Below are positions 18,775 to 27,528 of a stretch of 64,000 nucleotides of DNA, piece by piece (the first letter of the stretch is position 1; the number at the start of each line of letters is the position of its first letter). Position numbers and translations under genes: made by a program. The notes under the pieces are model-generated. The model was not told the origin of the DNA and made no database searches. It saw nothing but the letters and a program-made list of their open reading frames with translations. The stretch comes from Okeania sp. KiyG1 (lineage in GTDB: Bacteria; Cyanobacteriota; Cyanobacteriia; Cyanobacteriales; Microcoleaceae), in the NCBI RefSeq assembly GCF_014132355.1, contig NZ_BLZO01000024.1, positions 28,461-92,460 on the forward strand, written 5' to 3'.

Positions 18775-19891
18775 TTACAGATACAGTTTTCTGTTGGCGA
18801 AGCCTGCCGGAGGCATAGATTCAAAGGACATGAAAAACCAAGCCATTGACCAATATGGGTGTGAAGCATTCCAATCAGCATTGCAAGTGTAACCATCAAC
18901 ACCTGTAAAAGTATGTTTAACTCTTTTACCTATTACACCATGACGATGATCTGATTTACTGGTGTATGCTGCTGGTACAGACTCTACTGGTACACCTACT
19001 TTAATCGCTTTATACCTAGTAAATAACTCTAACTGATAAAAAGCCCAATGGTCTCGGTTTTTACTAGCATCTGACTTGGTTTTCTGCCGTTGCTTTGAAC
19101 TTTGTCTGATACCCGACAAATCCTCAAACCGTAAACCCATGTTGTAGTCTTGGGCAAATTGTACTAACTGTTTAGAAATTACATGATTGATGTGAGTCAT
19201 AATTCTGCGCTCACGCCTTTCGATGTCCTTGATTTTTTTCAGTTTCTTAGCTTCCTGAAGTTGTCTCCGTAATAATTGAAATTTACGCCTTAAACTTTTT
19301 ACTTGCTTTCCACTCCAAAATTTACCAAAGCTATGAGGCAATGCTGCAACTGCAATATTATTTTGACCTCTATCTACTCCAATCCAACCATTAACTAATT
19401 CCGGCTCTGGAACATCCATAGATACCGAAATTAGAGCATACCAAATACCTTTTCTAGATTTGGAGATTTTGAGAGAGCCCAAGAAACCATCTCCATGAAT
19501 AATTTTTTCTAAAGTTTCTTGGTGTGAAGCTGAATGAACTGAAGCGAGGTATTCGTTTTTTCTGGCCTCGATATAGACTCAGAGAAACTGTAAATAAATC
19601 GCCTTGACGACTAACCCTATATCCTTGGTTATTGACTTCTATTGGCAAACGTTTAAACTTTTTCACCTTGGTTTGAGCACAAGTATTCCTAATAGTTTGA
19701 TTAATCCACATTGAACCAATTTCAATATGATGAAAATCCTTGCTTGTATACTTGCGACGAACTGATTTATCAACACTTAGCAATGTATTAGCTACTTCAG
19801 TATTGAGCAAAGTCAGGCGCTCAAATTCTGCTGCTTTACAAGCATTAAGGCGATAAAAAGGTAGTTTTAGTGTCAAAGTTAATTTACTCAT
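18775..19891 (-). pseudogene. tnpB: IS200/IS605 family TnpB, frameshifted
   Basis: Two overlapping frames, 19454-19891 (N-terminal) and 18775-19482 (C-terminal), make one TnpB broken by a single frameshift near 19515-19530 (FSSFS in one frame continues as ASHQETLEKIIHGDGFLGSL in another). TnpB is the RNA-guided nuclease of these transposons. RuvC-like residues remain: Asp in GWIGVDRGQNNIAV, Glu in LRFEDLSGI, Asp in CNADWNAS. The zinc-ribbon cysteines are mostly absent: the segment reads TSKSDHRHGVIGKR where CxxC would be expected. No tnpA is nearby, so the element is non-autonomous. Confidence 0.85.
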
Positions 19892-19995
19892 AGGATTAAT
19901 GATAACACAACCCTACACAATTGTGTGGGGCACTACGGGATAAATCCCGTGGCTCATGTTTCATCGAGGGGTTGAAACCGCCTGGCTCTCATCTT
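19892..19995 (-). repeat. Left end hairpins of the tnpB element
   Basis: The inverted pairs 'acaattgtgt' and 'cgggataaatcccg' and the following 'gaggggttgaaaccgcc' lie directly upstream of the tnpB start. Subterminal hairpins of this type are typical of IS200/IS605 ends recognised by a Y1 transposase. Confidence 0.5.
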
Positions 19996-20216
19996 CAACT
20001 CAAACTTTTGTAGCAAATATTATTAGGCTATTAGGTACTTGAGAGTAATTTGCGACTTAATACAGATATTTTCCAGAAATATAGCAGTCGAAGGAAAGGA
20101 TGCAGACATATCAAAAGCTTAAAGCTCAGACAACGCAAGATTTTTCCTTCTTCCTTCTGCTATATCTACATCTTTATCTTTATATTCAAGATATCAAGCA
20201 GCAATATATATTATTT

Positions 20217-20457
20217 GGCGTTGCTGAATTGAAGTATGAATGCGCGATTGTTTGGTTCTCGCCTTCGCCCCCGCGCATCCCCCGTTCAAAAAAAGCGAAG
20301 CAACATTTGGCATCCCCGTTCAACAAAAAGCGTAGCATCCTCTGGCTTCCCTTTCCAAGGGGGACGGGAGGGGGATAAAAAAGGGGACTTTTAGAGTTTT
20401 ATTCCCCCAAAATTGGGGGGCTAGGGGGCTTGCATCATACCCATAATCAGCAACGCC
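20217..20457 (+). mobile_element. MITE-like element, family 1 (GGCGTTGCTG ends), copy A
   Basis: Ten-base inverted ends GGCGTTGCTG / CAGCAACGCC bound a 241-bp element. The 8-bp sequence 'tattattt' flanks it exactly on both sides (20209-20216, 20458-20465), a clean target duplication. Inside are 'gaagtatgaatgcgcgattg', several C-run/G-run palindromes and no transposase. Copy B at 29597-29813 is the same element in reverse orientation. Confidence 0.92.
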
Positions 20458-20792
20458 TATTATTTTTTATTTCAAGAAAGCAGGCAAGAATTATCATTTT
20501 TTATAAATAGGAATGAACATTACTTCAATACTAGCATGAACAACAAAGAAATCAGACAAAAAATATTAAATAAAAAGTTAAAATCAGCATTTTAGCGTAG
20601 CATTTGAGTAAATTCTCTAGGGTAGATATCAATTTTGAATACAAATAAAATTTATCAAAGTTCAGTAAGACTGCTGTTGAAGCATCAGTTTTTACTATTT
20701 ATGATCGTATTAGAACATCTGCAATACCTGAACTAGGTCATTATGTATAGATGTAAATGTGAGATTTATTCAAAAAAATCGCAATATAAACT

Positions 20793-20990
20793 ATGAAAGA
20801 GCAATACACTCAAACTAATGTCGCGAGACTTCTAGGAGTATCTTTTCAGAGGGTTCATACTCTTAGAATTAGGAATAAGATTAAGTTTTATTGGGATGCA
20901 AGCTTAAAGGCTTGGGTAACATCAGAGGAGCATCTTCAACAATATCTAACTGACAGAGGAAAAAAAGTACATTTGTCGTCTCATAAATAA
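20793..20990 (+). CDS. Small helix-turn-helix DNA-binding protein
   Basis: The 65-residue product starts MKEQYTQTNVARLLGVSFQR and continues with VHTLRIRNKIKFYWD, the shape of a MerR/excisionase-type helix-turn-helix with a short wing (TQTNVARLLGVSFQRVHTL about residues 6-24). The C-terminus is basic. Excisionase-like proteins of this size bind DNA ends of mobile elements or act as small regulators; which applies here is unknown. An intrinsic terminator follows 24 bases after the stop, which supports it as a real transcription unit. Confidence 0.65.
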   Translation: MKEQYTQTNVARLLGVSFQRVHTLRIRNKIKFYWDASLKAWVTSEEHLQQYLTDRGKKVHLSSHK

Positions 20991-21013
20991 TCAAATTGGA
21001 AATACAGAACTAT

Positions 21014-21044
21014 AAAAAAGGATACTAAATCAGCATCCTTTTTC
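21014..21044 (+). terminator. Rho-independent terminator
   Basis: 'aaaaaaggat' pairs with 'atccttttt' around a short 'actaaatcagc' loop, ending in a T run. It sits just after the HTH gene. Confidence 0.7.
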
Positions 21045-21148
21045 ACAGTTATTAACGATAATAGTGTGGTGTTATTATTACGATAACATTACTTATGTTG
21101 AATTTGAAGCAGTGAAGATTTGATACAAATATATGTTGCAAATAAGTA

Positions 21149-21313
21149 ATATCATGTCCGCTGGGGCGCGTTTGTGTAAAATCAAGGGTGAATATCTACA
21201 GGAAATTTACGTTTTTTCACACTTTTAAGCCCTCTTCCCTCTTCCTTCTTCCAACTTCGGTCTTCCTTCTTCCTTACTTCACTATATAATACCGATGCTA
21301 CCGGACATGATAT
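21149..21313. mobile_element. MITE-like element, family 2, 165 bp
   Basis: Perfect 12-bp inverted ends ATATCATGTCCG / CGGACATGATAT. The interior 'agggtgaatatctacaggaa' and right block 'accgatgctaccgg' match the copy at 9586-9780, with a (CCCTCTTCC)n-type core at about 21230-21280. Flanks share only 'aataa', so the target duplication is less clear than at 9586. Confidence 0.82.
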
Positions 21314-21529
21314 AATAAAGGACAGGAAACTTGATAATTATCACTTTGTTAAGAAACATAAAAAATAGGCAAATAAAGTAATGCCTATTTTTCTATTTAT
21401 TTTAACTTATCAAATATACTTTCCCTAGTTCTAGGAAGTAGTCAATGCTATCAAAATCTTACATGGAATTGACATTTACAGAAAGCTTGTGAAGCAATAT
21501 CAGCAGCCGAAGCAGTTGGAGTTAATTTT

Positions 21530-21582
21530 CGACCCTTGACATCATCCCGACACAAGCTCTGCGAGGGATTCCCATCCATCGA
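21530..21582 (-). other. Solo IS200/IS605-type right end
   Basis: On the minus strand the segment reads 'gggaatccctcgcagagc' followed by 'gtcgggatgatgtcaag'. This matches the right ends at 16033-16050 and 55250-55298. No tnpB is adjacent on that strand, so it is a solo end or the last remnant of an element. It lies just outside the lipoprotein gene stop at 21602. Confidence 0.55.
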
Positions 21583-21601
21583 CCGTTACTACCGATCGCC
21601 C

Positions 21602-22162
21602 TTATTTCACTTGATACGGCAGAGATGAATGGTGCAGATTGATTTTCAGATCGCCGTTTTCATCGCGAACATAACCAAAAGTGTATTCTACCTTGATCTC
21701 GCTACCGTCTGCTTTGGTGAAAAAATATTCACCCATCGAGGTAGCTGTATCGCAGTTAGTAATAATTCCTTCATTCTCAAAGCGCACATTGTTATAGGGC
21801 GCAAGAGCAAAACCTTTATCTTCGCTGATACTGCCACTGACAAAATAAGACAAAGCCTCTTTCTCTGTACCTCTGAATGGCTCATTGCTGGCCAGTGTTG
21901 GTTTGAACAAAACCGTACCAAGATCATAACCATAAAGCCTGTCAAGAGTACTTTGTGCTTCTGCTTCTGGGTTTTCTGCCTTGCCAATGGCGACAATGGC
22001 TTCGCCCCAGCTTTGCTGTGCAGCTAGAACATCGTTTTCTGTGACAGGATTTTCGCATGATGCAGATTGTACTATTGGCGTAGATTGAGGGTTCGTGCAA
22101 CCAGCCATTGTGGTTACTGCAGATACGATTAAAAGTGCAAAGAAATTTGGTTTCATGGTCAT
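21602..22162 (-). CDS. Lipoprotein with NTF2/SnoaL-like domain
   Basis: The 186-residue product has an N-terminal signal with hydrophobic stretch FFALLIVSAVTTM and lipobox MAGC (acylated Cys about 21), so it should be a membrane-anchored lipoprotein. The mature part (ENDVLAAQQSWGEAIVAIGK, then LDRLYGYDLGTVLFKPTLA and ALSYFVSG, ending GEIKV-like beta strands to HHSSLPYQ) fits an NTF2-like fold, which often binds small ligands or forms dimers. Specific function unknown. A second ATG two codons downstream is an equally possible start. The gene follows chpX on the same strand but is 358 bp away. Confidence 0.75.
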   Translation of the reverse strand: MTMKPNFFALLIVSAVTTMAGCTNPQSTPIVQSASCENPVTENDVLAAQQSWGEAIVAIGKAENPEAEAQSTLDRLYGYDLGTVLFKPTLASNEPFRGTEKEALSYFVSGSISEDKGFALAPYNNVRFENEGIITNCDTATSMGEYFFTKADGSEIKVEYTFGYVRDENGDLKINLHHSSLPYQVK

Positions 22163-22520
22163 CTTTTTCTTTTATAGGACTAGGCGTTAATAGGTTAACC
22201 TAATTTCCCCCTACAAGGCTACAACGACTACAGACAATTTTCTTGAGAAAGTTGCTGAAATTGTTCATCATTTCTAGATAATTGGCCAAGGAAATTTAAG
22301 GTTTAACGCTCAAAAGGAGCGCATTTTAGGCGCATAGTTGGGCAGAAAAATCTTGGGACAAAACGCCCGCTCCTACCTCCTCACTCATTCCCATTTCTCC
22401 TGTATTCCCCTCCTCCTGGGAGGGGTTAGGGTGGGTTGGGAGGGGTTAGGGGTGGGTTGTCTCCTGTCTCCTGTCTCCTACCCCTACTAAAAGACTAGTT
22501 AAGCGCAAACCCTAATTATA
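22163..22520. other. Spacer between lipoprotein and chpX genes
   Basis: Contains GC-rich 'ggggttagggtgggttggga' repeats (22420-22465) and a 'ctcctgtctcctgtctcc' tract. No gene is supported. Confidence 0.5.
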
Positions 22521-23804
22521 TTAACGATAACCTTGGCGCTGAATATCTCGCAACCGAGCTTCTGGACGCTTAAATCTATCTAGTTGTGCTTCAAAAAATG
22601 CACGATTTGCTTTTAAATGTTCTAGGTCTGGGTCATCTAAAGGATGTAATGTTGCCTGTCTTAATGCTTGAATAACTGCGGAAGTTACACAATACATTGA
22701 GCGTTGAAAAGTAACTCCTAACTGAATCAACATATCATCTTCCCCTCGACAATTTTGTTTGTAATAATCAACTAAAAATGATGGTAAAAAATGCAGCATA
22801 TCCTGCATTAATAATGTGGGAGGGATACCAGCATTTCCTACTGGAAAAACATCTGCATAAAGAATGCCATAATGAAAGTCTTTTTGATTTTCTGGTATCT
22901 GTTTTGCTTGAGCATTATAAGACTTTGTGCCACGGAAAGGTGCAGTGCGATAAAAGACAGCTTCTACATAAGGTAAAGCAGCTTCAAATAACCAAGTAAA
23001 ACCACAAGATTTGGGAATAATTTCGTATAATTCACCCCGAATATAAACATGATGATAAATCGGGCGATCTGCTACAGCAAAAATTCCATTTACTAGAAAA
23101 TTCATTGCTTCTGGAACGCTGGTTAGTTTACCTTCGTTATATAAGTCAAACATTTCAAAAAAAACAGCAGCCATTACTTCCCAAAATAAACCAAGATTAC
23201 TGTAATAAGAAAGTTGTCTGACCTGTTCGATAAACATTTCTGGGAACAATTTATATAAGCCTAACATTACAGGATTTCCTTTAAAATAAGCTTTAATTGC
23301 TTTATCTGCTGCAGCCTTATATTCAGGAGTATCTAAATAAGGGTCAAATTTACCTCCCATTTCCCGATGCCAAAACATTGCTCGCATACAAGCTTCGGCA
23401 AATTCCATATTAATTCTGTCATGCCATAAATGATGTAATAATTTTGATTTTTTGCCACTTTCTCCCTTTTCAATAAATGCTAAAAGTTCTGGATGAGCTG
23501 TTGCTTCTCCACGCCAAACTCTTAAGTCGGCATCATCACCTGCATAGTGGTTATGAAGTTCTAAATATTCTTTTGGCAGGAAGTATTTAAAGAATGGTAA
23601 GGGGTCTAAAAATACTCGTTCGGCAATATAAAGTAAGTCGCGCCAATAGAAATCCATTGGTACTGCATAAGCTTTATAAATACCGATAATTTGCATTAGG
23701 TTTTCTGGGGTATCTGGTAGCATTGCTCCACCTGCTTCGAGGCGGTGAATAATTTCGGCAAATTCATGTTGAGATGGGGGAAGTTTTGTTGTTGTTTGTG
23801 TCAT
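22521..23804 (-). CDS. chpX: CO2 hydration protein ChpX/CupB (NDH-1 CO2-uptake subunit)
   Basis: The 427-residue product belongs to the Chp/Cup family, soluble proteins that sit on NDH-1 complexes and hydrate CO2 to bicarbonate, driven by electron flow. Seen: an N-terminal RLEAGGAMLPDTPENLMQII block, HLWHDRIN (His128-Asp129-Arg130) in the likely zinc-site region, FTWLFEAALPYVEAVFYRTA, GILYADVFPVGNAGIPPTLL and QRSMYCVTSAVIQAL. The DFYWRDLLYIAERVFLDPLP and RGEATAHPELLAFIEKGE segments fit CupB (ChpX) better than CupA from my memory of the two types, and no cupS lies nearby. It is the third gene of ndhF4-ndhD4-chpX, although 838 bp from ndhD. Confidence 0.88.
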   Translation of the reverse strand: MTQTTTKLPPSQHEFAEIIHRLEAGGAMLPDTPENLMQIIGIYKAYAVPMDFYWRDLLYIAERVFLDPLPFFKYFLPKEYLELHNHYAGDDADLRVWRGEATAHPELLAFIEKGESGKKSKLLHHLWHDRINMEFAEACMRAMFWHREMGGKFDPYLDTPEYKAAADKAIKAYFKGNPVMLGLYKLFPEMFIEQVRQLSYYSNLGLFWEVMAAVFFEMFDLYNEGKLTSVPEAMNFLVNGIFAVADRPIYHHVYIRGELYEIIPKSCGFTWLFEAALPYVEAVFYRTAPFRGTKSYNAQAKQIPENQKDFHYGILYADVFPVGNAGIPPTLLMQDMLHFLPSFLVDYYKQNCRGEDDMLIQLGVTFQRSMYCVTSAVIQALRQATLHPLDDPDLEHLKANRAFFEAQLDRFKRPEARLRDIQRQGYR

Positions 23805-24162
23805 TTCAATTATCAGTTATCAGTACTTTGTAGGTTGGGTTGAGGAACCCCGTTAGCGGAGCTTATCCGGAGGATAAACCCAACAACGAGTTTGTATAGC
23901 ACTACGCAAATAGGGCGCGGATCTTCCTCTATTTCCTACTCCCTACTCTCTTTTCATTTTAATTTATTGTCCTAACCAAAGAACGTACTGCTATATCTGT
24001 ATCTGTTGGGTTGCGCTACCGCTTAACCCAACCTACGGTATTATAAACTTTCTGTTTTTATCTCTAGCAAAAAAACCTAATTTCTCTACTCCAGGAAATT
24101 AAAATCTGCTATCTGCTGTATTTATCAAGCTATAGCAAAGAACGAGTTGGTTAGCTAGTAGT
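23805..24162. repeat. Spacer with palindromic GTTGGGTT/AACCCAAC repeats
   Basis: 'gttgggttgcgctaccgctt' near 24006 is followed by 'aacccaacctacggtatta'; related copies occur at about 24399 and 24501. A segment 'ttataaactttctgttttta' plus 'tctctagcaaaaaaacctaa' appears at 24041 and again at 24540, so this area was partly duplicated. Confidence 0.7.
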
Positions 24163-24303
24163 GGACTGTTTCACCTAAAATAGTGCATTAGCTTTTTTAG
24201 TCACCCCATCCCCCATCACCCCCAAATTCCCCTCCACCGGAGGGGTTAGGGGTGGGTTCCCATCACCCCATTTTCTAATGCAACATTTAAGATGAAACAG
24301 TCC
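24163..24303. mobile_element. MITE-like element, family 4 (GGACTG...CAGTCC ends)
   Basis: Imperfect inverted ends 'ggactgtttcacctaaaata' with 'tgcattag', and 'ctaatgcaacatttaagatg' with 'aaacagtcc', bound a 141-bp element with a GC-rich core. Related elements lie at 56044-56211 and, as partial ends, at 56218-56415. Confidence 0.75.
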
Positions 24304-24390
24304 AGTAGGGTGTGTTAGAGGTAGCGTAGCACACCAAAACCCTATATCTATTAGACATCTTGAAAGTGAATTGGTATAACAACGAGGTTG

Positions 24391-24642
24391 TATTTGTTGG
24401 GTTGCGCTAGCGCTTAACCCAACCTACGGTATTATCAATAATTATCTGAACTTTGTAGGTTGGGTTGAGGAACCCCCGAAACCCAACAACAATAATTGTA
24501 TTTGTTGGGTTGCGCTAGCGCTTAACCCAACCTACGGTATTATAAACTTTCTGTTTTTATCTCTAGCAAAAAAACCTAATTTCTCTACTTCAGGAAATTA
24601 AAATCTGCCATATTTATCAAGCTATAGCAAAGAACGAGTTGG
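24391..24642. repeat. Two further GTTGGGTT palindromic repeats downstream of ndhD
   Basis: The block from 'gttgggttgcgctagcgctt' to 'aacccaacctacggtatta' occurs at about 24399 and 24501, separated by 'gtaggttgggttgaggaacc'. These can fold into stem-loops and might act as transcription terminators or mRNA end structures for the ndhD transcript (inference). Confidence 0.65.
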
Positions 24643-24790
24643 TTAGGACTTATGCAGATGATAAACCTTAGACAGGGAAGTGTTTTTCCTACTGTTCCCT
24701 GTTCCCTGTTCCCTGTTCCCTGCTATAGCTAAATTTTGACTTTTGACTTTTGACTTTTGAATTTCTATATTTGACTTTTGAATTTCTACA
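24643..24790. repeat. Simple repeats forming the NdhD C-terminal tail
   Basis: 'ctgttccctgttccctgttc' (24693-24720) and 'ttgacttttgacttttgac' (24737-24760) are dispersed repeats of this genome, seen between genes elsewhere (1441-1500, 31375-31400). Here they are in frame with ndhD. Confidence 0.7.
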
Positions 24791-26247
24791 GGAGAATTAG
24801 TCACTAAAAATTTGGAAGTTGCTTCACTCCAACGCACTAACCAAGTAGGTTGAATTCCTAAAAAGAAAATGACTACTGCTAATACTAAAGCAGGGGTACG
24901 TTCAGACCAAATAACTTTAGGATAATAAGCTGTCTCATTATCTAGTTTGCCGAAACAAGTACGGTTTAACAAAATCACAAAATAAACGGCAGTTAAACCA
25001 CTGGCAATAATACACAACAGAGTCGGAATAGGAAACACCGGAAAACTTCCCTGAAATACCAGAAACTCAGCAGCAAAACCAACCATTCCCGGAATACCTG
25101 CACTTGCCATTCCACCCATAATTAATAAAGCACTCGTCAAAGGTAAACCACGCACCGGACTCATCAAACCATTCAACACAGATAATTCACGAGTACCAAC
25201 TTTGCTTTCCACCACACCCACTAGGTGAAATAGAATCGCTAAAATTAAACCGTGAGCAACCATTTGAGAAATAGCTCCCACTAAACTCAAAGGTGTATTA
25301 GCCGCAGCAGCAACAATAATATAACCCATGTGACCAATTGAACTGTAGGCCACCATTCGTTTAATGTCTTGTTGAGCGATCGCTGCTAATGCTCCATACA
25401 AGACGCTAAAAGTACCAAGTATCGCTATTCCGGGGGCGACTATTTGCCAGGTTTCAGGAAATAATCCTAAAGCAAAACGCAATAGTCCATAAGTGCCTAA
25501 TTTTGCTAATATGCCGCCTAGAAGAATGGTGACAGGGGGAGATGATTCGACATAAGCATCTGGCAACCAAGTGTGTAAAGGTACTAATGGAATTTTGATG
25601 CCGAATCCTACTAAGAGAATAGTTAGTAAGATAAGTTGGGTTTTTAGTGATAGTCCTTGGGTTGAGATTAGGTCATAATCAAAACTGGGAGAATTGCTTA
25701 ACCAAGTTACTCCTAAAAATCCTGCTAATATTAGAATTCCGGATACTGCTGTATAGATCAGAAATTTTGTTGCTGCATAACCTCGTTTTTGACTACCCCA
25801 AATTGCTATTAATAAATAGATTGGGATTAATTCTAGTTCATAAAAGAGAACAAATAATAATAGGTTTGCGGAGAGAAAAGCACCTGCTATTCCGGCATTT
25901 ACTAACAAAATTAAGGGGTAGTATAATCGCGGGCGATCGATATTATTGCCATAACCATAAACTACGATAAATGTTAGTAAGGAATTTAGGGCGAGTAAGG
26001 GTAAGGATAAACCATCTATGCCGATACTATAGGTTAAGCCTAATTGGGGAATCCAGGTAAAATGTTCTTGAAATTGTAAACCTGGATTATTTAGGTTAAA
26101 TTTAATGGCAATTTCTACAGTCCAAGCTATTAGAGATAGGGCAATTGCTAAGGTGATTTTTCGTAATTTTTCATCGGTAATTTTTCCGGGAAAAAATCCG
26201 ACTAAAGCTGCCCCTAAAATTGGGATTATAATTAAAACACTGAGCAT
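24643..26247 (-). CDS. ndhD4: NAD(P)H-quinone oxidoreductase subunit 4, CO2-uptake type (NdhD4)
   Basis: NdhD is one of the antiporter-like proton-pumping membrane subunits of NDH-1. The 534-residue product shows many membrane helices and conserved NdhD segments: ELELIPIYLLIAIWG with the membrane Glu, FGIKIPLVPLHTWLPDAYVE with conserved Lys, LAKLGTYGLLRF and MVAYSSIGHMGYI. The variant is assigned from the neighbours ndhF and chpX (NDH-1MS'). The C-terminal roughly 45 residues (IEIQKSKVKSQNLAIAGNRE onward) are translated from intergenic simple repeats, so the ancestral stop was probably lost and the protein extended. Start at 26247 gives the usual MLSVLIIIPILGA. Confidence 0.9.
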   Translation of the reverse strand: MLSVLIIIPILGAALVGFFPGKITDEKLRKITLAIALSLIAWTVEIAIKFNLNNPGLQFQEHFTWIPQLGLTYSIGIDGLSLPLLALNSLLTFIVVYGYGNNIDRPRLYYPLILLVNAGIAGAFLSANLLLFVLFYELELIPIYLLIAIWGSQKRGYAATKFLIYTAVSGILILAGFLGVTWLSNSPSFDYDLISTQGLSLKTQLILLTILLVGFGIKIPLVPLHTWLPDAYVESSPPVTILLGGILAKLGTYGLLRFALGLFPETWQIVAPGIAILGTFSVLYGALAAIAQQDIKRMVAYSSIGHMGYIIVAAAANTPLSLVGAISQMVAHGLILAILFHLVGVVESKVGTRELSVLNGLMSPVRGLPLTSALLIMGGMASAGIPGMVGFAAEFLVFQGSFPVFPIPTLLCIIASGLTAVYFVILLNRTCFGKLDNETAYYPKVIWSERTPALVLAVVIFFLGIQPTWLVRWSEATSKFLVTNSPVEIQKSNIEIQKSKVKSQNLAIAGNREQGTGNSRKNTSLSKVYHLHKS

Positions 26248-26269
26248 AATTTTTTGTTATTTTTCTGTT

Positions 26270-27240
26270 GATTAAATTTCAGTCTGTCACGACATATATT
26301 TTTGATTTTGATGTGAGAATTATTCATCGGAATGATTGAAAGTTTTGCCTCATAACAATTACTATTAACCAGCTTAATCATAGAGTAAAACTAATCAAAA
26401 TAATAGCCTGCCACGACATAGATTTTTAATTCTGATGTAAGAATTATTCATTTGAGATTTTTTCTGTGAATTAACCCGCTGCTAAATCAGCTTAAAAATT
26501 TCCCAAATATTAGCCAACGACCAGAGTTATTTTTCAGTGTCATGTAGGGATGATTTGCCGGAATAATTGATTGAATTTTTTCCTGTCAATCAACTCACTA
26601 CTAAATCAGATTAGATTCAACATCTCAAAATTTTAGTCTAGTACAACCAACGGGTAATTTTTCAGTATCATCTACAGATTATTCATCGGAATAATTGAGA
26701 TTTTTCCGTAAATTAACTGACTGCTAAATCAGCTTGATTATCTGCTTAAAAAATTCCCAAATATTAGCCTAGTACCAGAGTTATTTTTGAGTGTAATCTA
26801 CAGATGATTTCCCAAATAAATTGATTGAAATTTTTCCTCAAATCAATCCACTACTAAATCAATTTAGATTTAATATCTCAAAATTTTAGTCTGGCAAAAA
26901 CTATAATTTTTGAGTGTAATCTACGGATGATTTACCGAAATAATTGATTGAGATTTTTCCTGTAAATTAACTGAATACTAAATCAGATTAGATTCAACAT
27001 CTCAAAATTTTAGTCTACTACAACTAACGAGTAATTTTTAAGTGTAATCTTAAGTGTAATCTACAGATTATCCATCGAAATGATTTAGATTTTTCCGTAA
27101 ATTAACCTGCTGTTAAATCAGCTTTATGGCAGGCTTAAATATTTCAAAAATTCAAGGCAAGCATTACAGTTATTTTTGACTATGATATACAGAAAATTAA
27201 TCAGAATATAAGCTTTCTCAAGTTATAAATTTTCTCAATG
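26270..27240. repeat. Old degenerate tandem array between ndhF4 and ndhD4
   Basis: A motif 'cggaataattgagatttttc' followed by 'gtaaattaactgactgctaa' and 'atcag' recurs in diverged form roughly every 120-140 bp (near 26325, 26450, 26555, 26692, 26820, 26935 and 27075). Copies differ at many positions, unlike the fresh arrays at 1503 and 47316. It occupies most of the 1.28-kb spacer, which has no gene. Confidence 0.75.
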
Positions 27241-27408
27241 AAGTTGCGCTTAATAAAAGATAACAGCCATTAGTAAAATTCAGGTTTTGGTAAAAATTAT
27301 TAAGCGCATTGTTACAGAGAAATAGTATCAGCTATTAGCGGTCAGCTCTTCCTAGGTCATGCTACACAAACGGCTTTTTAATCAATGAAGTAAAAATTTG
27401 TTTAACTC

Positions 27409-27420
27409 AGGACTTACGCA
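27409..27420. mobile_element. Solo end of MITE family 3
   Basis: AGGACTTACGCA followed by 'aatttacttttaaaccacaa' and a 'gtattcgccctcc' block like the one at 31265. No inverse end is found before ndhF. Confidence 0.5.
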
Positions 27421-27528
27421 AATTTACTTTTAAACCACAATTTGTAGGGGGAAAATGGTATTCGCCCTCCCTATATATAGCTGACCGCTGATAGCTGAAA
27501 TGCTGACCGCTATATAGCTGACCGCTTT

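Noticed and set aside
22521-23804. Considered CupA/ChpY and hence ndhF3-ndhD3
   Set aside because: The N-terminal segments fit CupB/ChpX better from memory and no cupS lies downstream; the choice remains inference and needs a phylogeny.
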